Below are positions 55,049 to 64,000 of a stretch of 64,000 nt of DNA, piece by piece. Each line of letters opens with the position of its first letter. Within the stretch, counting starts at the first letter, position 1. The notes under the pieces are model-generated. The model was given only the letters and a program-made list of their open reading frames with translations. It did no database searches and had not been told where the DNA came from. A program made the translations under genes and the position numbers. Source of the DNA: Gautieria morchelliformis. Lineage: Eukaryota; Basidiomycota; Agaricomycetes; Gomphales; Gomphaceae. The stretch lies in contig WHVA01000492.1 of the NCBI GenBank assembly GCA_015179125.1, positions 1 through 64,000 on the forward strand, read 5' to 3'.

Positions 55049-55457
55049 ACGGCTTCCAGGAGCGCTAGCAAATGGTCTAATTTTTATCAATTAGATATGG
55101 GACAGGACTAAGCAGAGACTCATCGCGTCGGGTGTCCATACGATGATGCACCCCTCCCCTTCCAGACCTGGCTAATATACGATCAGCGGAGGCAGTCCGT
55201 TTAAGAAATATTCAATTGAGAGTAATAAGCAAGAAGTTATGCGCAGTCTAGTCATTTAGCTAAATTTCATATCATGTTTCTTTGTGATACCCCATTGGAC
55301 CATTAGTACAGAGCTGGCGCTGAGCGCTGATGTACTTGGTATAAATTAATTTGTCTTCGAAAAGTTACATAAACCGTGACTACCCAAACAAACACGGCCA
55401 AATGGTAATTCCCGACGCGTCGCGTGTTTTCCACTCCCTTACTCTAGCTTTGGTCAA
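55049..55457. other. SMC5 upstream region; nothing recognised
   Basis: About 410 bp between the thioesterase stop and SMC5. It includes an AT-rich 5' portion and presumably the SMC5 promoter. Confidence 0.5.
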
Positions 55458-58400
55458 ATGCCTCGCAAAATACAAGACTCAGACACCGACTCTCAGAAGG
55501 AGAATCAGGCCGTTAGGTCTAAACCCAAAGTCAAGGCAGAGAAGGGCACTATTATTGTTGCGGGCTCTAGCGCCAAACTGAACCGTGTTTCTTCACGCGT
55601 CGACGCGTCAGATGAAGACGACGAGTCTTCTATGGATGAAGAAAAAATTATTTCAACGAAGCAGAAGCACGACAGCACGCTTACTCCAGGATTTAGCGAT
55701 GAGGAGAACGACCGACGTGGCAAGGATGTCGGTGAGGAGGGTGGCGAGGGTGGCGGTGAAGGTGAAGATGGCGACCAAAATGGTTCCCCGAACGGTAGGA
55801 AGCGTGCCAGAATTAATGAAGCAGGTGATGCTATATCCGTCAAAAAGGAGGAGAAAGTCAAACTTCCCCGTCGCGTCACGTTGTCTCGCGATAGAGACGG
55901 GTAGGTGCTTTGAAATCTACATGCTGAGACCTAACTTACGCAGCGCAGTTACGTCCCTGGATCCATCGTACGCGTGCAGCTCGAAAACTTTGTCACCTAC
56001 GACTTTGTCGAATTTCGTCCTGGTCCGAATCTCAACATGATTTTCGGTCCTAATGGTACTGGGAAGTCGTCCATTGCATGCGCGCTTTGCATAGGGCTCA
56101 ATGGGGCACCTTCGGTAAAATCATACACACTATGTCTCTGTCTCGACCTCCTGAGATTGCCTTGTCAGCTACTGGGTCGTTCGACCGAGCTGAACGCATT
56201 TGTGAAGCATGGGCATGACACTGGTTATGTAGAGCTCGAGCTCAAGGGAAAGGTCGGCAAGCCCAATCTGGTCATTCGCCGCAGCATCAACTCGAAAAAC
56301 CGCTCATCCAACTTCACGTTCAACGGCACCGCCGTCACTGGGCGTGAAATCAACGAACGTATCACAGAACTGAACGTCCAAGTCGGCAATCTATGGTAAT
56401 AAGTCTAAATAAACCACCGTGCCGCCGCTAATATCCTCGAAGTTCTTTTCTCCCTCAAGATCGTGTATCTGAATTCGCGCAGATGTCGCCGCAACAATTG
56501 CTCAAGGAGACTCAGCGTACTGCTGGGGATGAGAACCTTGTGGTGTGGCACACTACGTTGATCGACAAAGGGAAGGAGCTTAAAATTGCGCAGACGGTAA
56601 ATTGAGTAACATTAACTCTGATGTATGAGACTGATCAGGTCATACAGGTTCTTCAAGACGAGCAGAAGCAGAGAGTACGTCTAGAGGAAAAGCAGCAGGC
56701 TCTCGAAAGGGATGTTGAGCGATATCACGAGCGACGCGCCATCGAGACTGAGGTGGGTGTGGTCGAACATGCTGAACATGACCGCATAGGCATCGTCTGA
56801 CATGCCCACATAGATCGAGATCTGTGAACTAGCTCTGCCGTATGTACAATACAAGGAGTCGAAGGAGAGATACAACCAAGCCAAGTTGGAACGTGACAGA
56901 GCGGCAGCGGAATATCGACAAATGGAAGAACAGAACAAGCCAATGAAGCTCCTTCAAACGTGTGCTGACTTATCTACATACCGTTTGCTTTTCTGAGGAC
57001 ATTTGCAGGGAGCTCAAGAAAAAACACAATGACTTAGACAAAGAACGTCGTACCCGCAAGGATAGGATTAAGAATTACTATTCCAAGACCATGTCGTCCA
57101 TCACCTCAAGGACCAAACAGGCGGTATGTGTTGCGCCATTGCCCCATTGAAGATACTCATGAGTTCCATCCTCAGGCTTCTCGTGCAGACGAGGCTCTAG
57201 AGAAGATTAAAGCCATTAAGCGCTCGGAGAAAGATCTAGCTAGGAACAAGGCTCGCACTAGGGAGGAAATCGCCAAGCTTCAGGAGCAGGTTGATAATGC
57301 GCCGGAGTATGAGGCCATTAATCCCCTCAATGAGGAACTCGTGGGCCTTGCCTTTTTGTTCCATCCACAAACTCTTATTGATATCTATGAATAGAAAGCC
57401 ATCAAGTCAAGCGTTGGAACTCTCAAGGTCAAGAGAGCGGAGTTAGGGAACCGGATAGGAGAGTTGGTTCATAAAAGTTCACAAAATGACAGAACCATCC
57501 AGGAGAAACAACACGAGTGAGCATTTCCATTCCACTGTAGTCCGGCGTCACAAGCTACCTGCTAATATCATTTTGCTCTTTATCTAGATTGAGGGAACAA
57601 GATAACCAGCTGAACCGCAAGATCTCTTCCCTCCGAAACTGGGACAGAGACTGCGCTGAAGTGATTGTGTGGTTTTTGAAGAATAAGGAAAGCAACGAGT
57701 TCGCGAGGCGGGTAGATTTGCCAGCTGTTGTTGGAGTGACCGTGCGCGACAAGAAATATGTCGACGCAGTTGAGTCCTGTTTCAATGCAAATCAACTCAA
57801 GGTATTATATATAGCGCCTTTCTCGTTATACGTCTCTATTGACTTGTGTGGTAGACTTTTGTTACTCATAGCGAAGCAGACTACATCACTTTTAACAGAC
57901 TATTTATTGACACACCCGAGGCACTCGGCCACAAAGTACGAGTCACCGTATGGTATCGCCCACAGAATATGGATCAACTTTTGAAGCCTCCGTTAGCGAC
58001 CGAAGAGGTGTGTGCACCAGATATTCATGTATTGATTTGGCTCTAATATACAATTAAGCTTCATAGCATTGGCTTTGACAATTATGCAATTGACCTTGTT
58101 GACTGTCCAAATGGGCTCAAATGGTTCTTGGTCAAAGAGTTGAATATGCACCGGACGGTGGGTGCTAAGTTTCATGTTTGATGCTGGTCGCTGATGTGCA
58201 ACGAAGCCTATCGCGCTTGACCCCCGTAAAGTGGACGACGCCAAAGTCCAGGCCGCTCTAAGCAGGTTGGGACCTGACGGCCGTTCTCCACCCGGGGCGT
58301 CATATATATCTGGCAACACCCTGGCCATGGTATCGCGCTCTGCATACGGCCAGCAGAAAACTATGACCGTGACAAGAAGTATCAGACCTGCGAAGAATTT

Positions 58401-60337
58401 TGTTCATCCAACGAGTACGGAGCGCTACACAGTATCATTGCATCGATTCATTGACAATACTTTCAACAGTCGACCCCGCAGTAAAACGGGCCATTGATGA
58501 ACAGATTGCCCAAGCGCAGCATGGTAACGACGAACTCAAACTAAAGATGGCAGAACTTAAGACTGAGGATCAAGCCCTTCTCGGGGAAATTGAATCATTA
58601 CAACCTCGCCATGTGCGTCCGCAGGAGTCATGGTTGTCGTGACCATTTCGCTGACTGTAGCATATCAGCAAGAATTGGTGACTCGTCGGGACGCCGCTAA
58701 GAAGACCGAGGATACGATAAAGGCCAATAAAGCTAGACTTGGTTCGGTCGTTTGTTTAATCCCTCACTTTTGAAATAACTCTATATAGGATCGACGAAGA
58801 AAAAGCTTGAGGATTACGAGAACCAGCCATCTCCGGCGGAGGAGCGACAAAGACACAATGCCATCGTCGAGAAGAGCGTGAAAGAGCGTTCAAAGGCTCT
58901 CGCGGAGCTTGTGGTGTGTGTGATACTCATCATGCGGGATCGATTTCTCAAGGAACTGGTACCTGTAGGGTTTGATCAAGCAAACCATCCAGGATCAGTC
59001 ATCGCTGGCTGAGATATCTCTCAGACAAATCCAGCTTGCTGCAGACGTGAATGCCATTGATGAATTGTGCGACGAGCGAACGGCGGAAGCAAAGCGCATC
59101 AAACAGGCATACGGAGAAGGTAAGATAAGCCGCAGATCTCTAAATGCGACCACTTACGGCTTCTGGCATTAAAGCCACTGAGCTATTCGAGGCTCTGAGG
59201 AGCGAATCGATTAAGAAGAAGGGAGTTGTCGAAAATAAGATTTCAAGTATTAGCAATGAATTGGGGGCAGAATTCAGGAGGCGCGAAGAAGAGGTATGAC
59301 ATGAGGCACTATCAATATACAAATATCTTACATAGCGAAACCAGGACCAGCAAAAGGACCCTGCAGATCGTTGGACCTCGGAGACAGTAGCAGCAGCATT
59401 GGAAACCGAACAAGCCAAATTAGATCTCAATCATGCAACAGACGCTGGCGTCATCCAGACATACGAGAAGCGAAAACTCGAGGTAGGTAGCAGCCTGCAT
59501 TTTTCAGCTATCGTCTAATAGGTGCATTCTATTGCAGCTGGAGAACTTGACGGCCAGCGTCGAAAACAAGGAGAAGAAGGCCCGAAAGTTGGAAGAAGGG
59601 ATACAGAAAACACGGGTACGGCTGTTTTAGGCTTTGCTTGATCACCATTGACGGGCTTCCAGGATCTTTGGTATCCTGCTCTTACGTCCCTGGTCACGGC
59701 CATAGGAGAAAAGTTCTCCGCTGCATTTGATCGTGAGATATGCTTGTGTCTCGAGGTGCATGTGTTGAATTGCCCGTAGGTATCAACTGTGCCGGCGAGA
59801 TTCGAGTCGCTGAAGATGAAGACTATGAAAAATGGGCCATTGAGATATTCGTTAAGTTCCGCGAGGGTGAGCCTTTAACACAGCTTACTGGACAGCGTCA
59901 ATCCGGAGGGGTAAGTGAAGACGCGCATTCGTGGCTCAGCAAGTCCCTAACACACTTTTGTAGGAGCGATCGCTGACGACCATCCTGTACCTCATGAGCC
60001 TGACAGAGCATGCTAGGGCACCGTTCTCGTTGGTGGATGAGATCAACCAGGTCTGTATAAGCTGTATTTGTAGTTCTGTTCCTAACGCTTTCGTTCCCAG
60101 GGTATGGATCAACGCTACGAGCGCGCGGTGCATGACCAACTGGTGGAGGTGACTTGCAAAGCTGAAAGCGGACAGTACTTCCTCATCACGCCGAAGCTTC
60201 TTCCTGGCCTGCAATATCACCAGAGTATGAAGATCCTCTGCGTCAACAACGGAGAATGGCTGCCCGAATCGACGGAGCCTGGTGTGGGAAACATGCAGAG
60301 GATGATTAAAAACTTCTTGGAGCACCGGCGAGCTTGA
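55458..60337 (+). CDS. SMC5: SMC5, structural maintenance of chromosomes protein 5
   Basis: This is the ATPase subunit of the SMC5/6 complex, which acts in homologous recombination repair and viral/episomal DNA restriction. ATG at 55458 opens an acidic, low-complexity extension of about 150 residues (DEENDRRGKDVGEEGGEGGG). Exon 2 then starts YVPGSIVRVQLENFVTYDF and carries Walker A GPNGTGKSS near 56045-56070. SFLPQDRVSEFAQMSPQQLL is the family block after the first ATPase lobe. Coiled-coil exons follow (VLQDEQKQRVRLEEKQQALE). The hinge has EFARRVDLPAVVGVTVRDKK and IGFDNYAIDLVDCPNGLKW. A second coiled coil precedes the C-terminal lobe, with signature GQRQSGGERSLTTILYLMSL and Walker B APFSLVDEINQGMDQRYERA. 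The stop is at 60335-60337. About twenty introns of 45-70 nt interrupt it. I see no break. Exon borders in the coiled-coil parts were not all verified. Confidence 0.95.
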
Positions 60338-61484
60338 AAATCTTGCAAATTTCGCAGCTGAACATGCTGTGACGACATATTTTTATTTCAAGTCAAACCT
60401 TCTGTATTGCTATCATTTTAAATGCATATAATTACCATTTGCTGCTATTACTCATGTAGTAAAAGTCCCTTTGCATGTAAGTAAGTACATGTACCCTGTG
60501 GAAATTTATGCTAGCTGGAGAGTTGAAGCGATGATGAGCTCAACAAATTTGAGGAGTGCTACAACCGGGCTGATTTAGAAGCCTTACAGTAAGATTATAT
60601 TATTTTTCAGAGCGTAATATATTATAATTGTAACGCTGCCTTGATCTCATAATTTAATCATAACCATAATTTAATATATCATAACCGCATAACCATATTA
60701 TAATTTTATTTGAGCATGAAGGAAAGATTTATGACACTATTCTAGGAAGTCTACTCCCACCCCAAACAATTTCACTACCGGTGAATTAAAATAAATTAAT
60801 ACAGCTAATATTTTGCTGTTTTGCAGCCATATTTACTTATAGTGAACATGTAAATACATAACTAATTACAGGGAATGACTCCTGTCCTTGCAGGAGTCGT
60901 CTCCTTTAGTTAGTTATGTATCTACATGATAATAATAATAAATATGACTTCAAAGCAGCCTATGTGTTAGTTGTAATAATTTATATTAATTCACTGGTAG
61001 TGCTTGAGCTTCACTTAGTGGCACTAACCCAGTAGTATAACCAAAGATTGGTTATGATTAAATATGGCCCCGATAATATATTATATTGTAGCGTAATATA
61101 ACAATAACCTAACATAAATGAACGAGTACAGTTATGCCTGGACCCATAATATAACCATAATAATTCACAATAATCTGGGTATAATTGGATTATAACCATT
61201 ATGGTGAGCAACCCTACTTGGCCCAAACTGCTTTTAATTGCATGGGCAACTTTGTCAACCTCATCGTTGATGCTATCTATGACCATGGGGGGCATTGTAG
61301 ACTGGGTGTGGTGGAGGATCCTGGAGGAAAGCAAAATATTTAATGTATTTGGGTAGCCAGTAGATACAGTACATGTATATTCAAGTTTGGACCTTCCCAC
61401 CCAAAATCCTCATGTCAGGGGAACCCCCTCCCGAGTCTATATCTGGTCTTGGCTTCGGTCATGACCCAAGGTCCAGATCCAACC
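60338..61484. other. AT-rich repeat region with palindromic element
   Basis: SMC5 3' flank followed by strongly AT-rich sequence full of ATAACCATAAT-like strings on both strands. The palindromic element at 60773-61002 sits in its middle, and looser inverted similarity extends outwards (about 60.6 to 61.15 kb). No gene is supported. Confidence 0.6.
60773..61002. mobile_element. 230-bp near-perfect palindrome (foldback/MITE-like)
   Basis: The left arm starts CACTACCGGTGAATTAA and the right arm ends with its near-exact complement (TTAATTCACTGGTAGTG). Similarity continues over almost the full arms: CATATTTA, ACATGTA-ATACATAACTAA and GACTCCTG all have partners. The turn lies near 60885-60890. There is no coding potential. 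This is the form of a foldback element or MITE. A target duplication could not be identified. Confidence 0.75.
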
Positions 61485-61964
61485 TGTAAGGGCAACCCTG
61501 GCTAGTCGTGGAGATCACACTACCACACAACTGACAAGGGGAAATCCAAAGTATGTATAAATGAACAGAGCATACAAGAGAGGGGGTTCTCACCTGACAA
61601 GGGGAAATCCAAAGAGAAAAGTCTAAGGACCCCCAATGTCAGCGAGCCCATATTATACTACGCTGCGCAGCCAGGGACAACGCTTGGCACCCGCCATCAA
61701 CCCTGCATCCCCCTGACCCTTGATCGACCCTTGATGCCACCTATTATGCGAGTCGCTTGATTTCCGACACTGTTCCGGGGCGGAAGTCGGAAATTGGAGT
61801 GGAACTGGCAAGGCGAACGGAACTGGTGGAAGTTCTCCCAGAAGCGGAATTGTTCCCGAAAGCGGATGCGGAGATGGAATCGGAACCGGAAGCGGAGTCG
61901 GAAATGGAGTCGGAACTGGGTGTGGTGTCGGAACTGGAAATGGAAAACAGGGTGTCCCCTGACA
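61485..61964 (-). repeat. Gypsy-3 3' LTR
   Basis: A 480-bp LTR, slightly shorter than the 490-bp Gypsy-2 LTRs but of the same sequence family. CAACC at 61480-61484 is the expected target duplicate; its partner would lie outside the window. Confidence 0.9.
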
Positions 61965-64000
61965 TCACCCCCCCTCTAGCGTGCTGCGTCCTCGAAGCGC
62001 GGGACACAAGGGATTGAAATGCCAGCGAGCGGATTCGGCGAGGGGCACCTGGATGTGTCCTGTAGAACTCCCGGAGTTTGTCAGGAGCGGAAACATCTTG
62101 CTCCGGGACCCACGAATTCTCCTCGTACCCATACCCTTCCCATTTCACGAGGAATTGGAGTCGTCCTCGCACAAACCGGCTGTCCAGGATCCGTTCTACC
62201 ACGTAGTGCTCTTCCCCATCTACAATTTCTGGTGGAGGTGGCGGATGAGCCTTCCGACGTGGAATTGGGTCCTCAAGCATAGGGAGTAACTTCACCACGT
62301 TGAAGACGGGGTGGAGGCGGGACATGGACATCGGAAGTCGGAGGCGGTATGCATTCCGTCCAACCCTCCGCGTCACCGTGAAGGGCCCAAGGTAGCGGTG
62401 GGCAAGCTTCTGCGAAGGGCGTGTGGTGCGGATGTCACTTGCATCTAGGTACACCTTGTCTCCAACTTGGTACTCTGGGGCAGGAACCCGGCGTCGGTTG
62501 TAGTACCTTGCCATGTCATCCTTGGCCTTCGCAAGGGCTGACTTGGCTTCCGAAAGGGTGGAGTCCATGCGGTCTCGGAACTCATTGACCGTCTCGAGTC
62601 GGGAGTCAGCCTGGTGTGGTTCGAAGCCCATCCGCGGGTGTCGTCCGGAGTCAAGCATGAAGGGAGTCTGTTGTGTGGCGGAATGGACATGGTTGTTGTA
62701 TTGGAATTCCGCCAGCGGAAGTAACTCATCCCAGTCATCCTGCCTCTCATTGACAAAGAGGCGGAGATATTGCTCCAACTCCTGATTGACCCGTTCCGTC
62801 TGTCCGTCACCCTGCGGATGGTACGCTGTGGTGGTAGCCAGCTTTATGCCGAGCAGGCGGTAGAGCTCCCGAGTCAGTTCCGCGACAAACTGCGGACCTC
62901 GGTCGGAAACAACTTGCTTCGGGAGCCCATGCAACTTCCAGACATGTGCAAGGAACAGGCGGGCCGCTCCGAGGGCTGTGATCGTCGTGTGCGTCGGAAT
63001 GAAGTGGGACACCTTGCTCACCGAATCCACGACGTTCATGATCGCGTCGTAGCCATGAGACTCTGGGAGTTCAACGATGAAGTCGACACTGATGGTGTCC
63101 CAGCGGGATTCGGGAATCGGGAGCGGAACAAGTTCTCCGACGGGCGGACGTCGTTGCGCTTTGGTTCGGAGACAAAGGTCACACGTCTTCACGTACTGTC
63201 CGATGTAGCGGGACATCTGAGGCCACCAGTAATTCCGAGCCACTAACTCCAGCGTCTTCCACCTGCCAGCATGCCCAGCGACCCGTGTGTCATGGTGCTG
63301 GGACACGATGCGACGGCGGAGGTCCGCCCCACCCGGAACATAGACCTTGCCTCTGAAGTGGAGCAGTCCATCACGTTCCGACCATTCCGCTGCCCGTACA
63401 GACCGTGAGTGCCCCTTCCGGAGTTCCTCCACTGCCTTCACCACCGACTCCTCCTTCTCTCCATTCCGGTACTGCCTCCGGATATCCCGGAGCATTTCCG
63501 CTTCCGCCCCAACTGCAGTTACTCCTTCTAGGGCGCGGATTGCAAAGAGACTTGGGCGGAGCAGTGTCATATCAGCGTTGTCTCCACTTCCGCTTCCGTG
63601 ATCCGCGCGGCGGGATAGGGCATCGGGCTTGCCCATGGTGCGGCCGGGGCGGTGGTGGAGCATGAAGTCAAACCGGGACAGGTGTAGGGACCACCGTGCT
63701 TGTCGTCGGTTCAGCTTCTTAGCCATGCGGAAATACTCGAGGTTCTTGTGGTCTGTCCAGATCTCAAAAGGGCATAGAGCACCCTCGAGGAAGTGTCGCC
63801 ACTCCTCCAGCGCTTGGATGATTGCCAGCATCTCCTTGCCATGGATCTCATAGTTCCGCTCGACCGGACTAAGGCTCTTAGAGAAGAAGGCAATCGGATG
63901 CCACCCCCCACCATCTTCCGATGACTGCTGTGACAAGACCGCTCCGGTAGCTGCGTCGGAAGAATCCGCCTCGACTCGATAAGGGCGAGAGTCGTCGGGA
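61485..64000 (-). mobile_element. Ty3/Gypsy element of the Gypsy-2 family, cut by window end (Gypsy-3)
   Basis: Minus-strand copy whose 3' LTR occupies 61485-61964 (reads TGTCAGGGGAC... to ...CCCTTACA in element sense). Going rightward it enters the C-terminal chromodomain (LVKWEGYGYEENSWVPE), integrase core and zinc finger (HHDTRVAGHAGRW, CDLCLRTK) and RNase H. The rest lies outside the window. The visible pol frame is open, and its end runs through the purine tract into the LTR, giving a Ser/Asp/Thr-rich tail. It is very similar to Gypsy-2 and opposite in orientation. The part seen looks whole; the missing portion cannot be judged. Confidence 0.93.

Overview
This window is nuclear DNA from a filamentous basidiomycete, most likely an Agaricomycete. 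Genes carry many short introns (about 45-100 nt) and very small exons. A NACHT-ankyrin NLR of the Agaricomycete type, a PsiD-like decarboxylase and chromodomain-bearing Ty3/Gypsy elements are present. The species cannot be named from sequence alone.

Layout, left to right. The window opens inside the 3' half of a Mo25/HymA gene (to 668). A 4.7-kb gene-poor stretch with hairpins and a duplicated block follows, then a PsiD/phosphatidylserine-decarboxylase-like gene (5408-6756). Next is a 2.8-kb stretch with no supported gene and a 4.6-kb LINE (9579-14189) with a 12-bp target-site duplication (TSD). A complete Ty3/Gypsy element follows (Gypsy-1, 14793-23963, TSD CATAT). It has near-identical LTRs and an extra open frame after its chromodomain. 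From 24518 to 35165 on the minus strand lies the wreck of an NLR gene (N-terminal domain, NACHT, ankyrin array). A 6.7-kb Gypsy-2 element (25810-32516, TSD CATTG) sits inside its ankyrin array.

The right half is more genic. It holds a NADAR-domain gene with an N-myristoylation-type start (35860-37334, minus) and a GMC oxidoreductase (37993-40637, minus). A 730-bp partial duplicate of a downstream gene (42045-42774) and decayed coding remnants come next. A LARP7/Pof8-type telomerase-RNA-binding protein (47736-49426, minus) is divergent, 67 bp apart, from a TAF4 gene (49494-50871, plus). Two hotdog thioesterases (51420-52043 minus; 54233-55048 plus) flank an unrecognised nuclear-looking gene (52255-53256). 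SMC5 follows (55458-60337), then an AT-rich stretch with a 230-bp near-perfect palindrome. The window ends in a third Gypsy copy (from 61485, minus), of the same family as Gypsy-2.

The host genes are mostly housekeeping: polarity/kinase scaffold, TFIID, telomerase RNP, SMC5/6 genome maintenance. No operon-like metabolic cluster is evident, and the PsiD-like gene has no visible partner methyltransferase, kinase or P450 nearby. The points most worth attention are the extra ORF of Gypsy-1, the NLR relic with its homogenised ankyrin units and P-loop micro-exon, paired micro-exons in the GMC gene, the LARP7 segmental duplicate, and the myristoylated NADAR protein. Exon boundaries were placed by eye from splice consensus, frame and remembered family sequences; no search was run.
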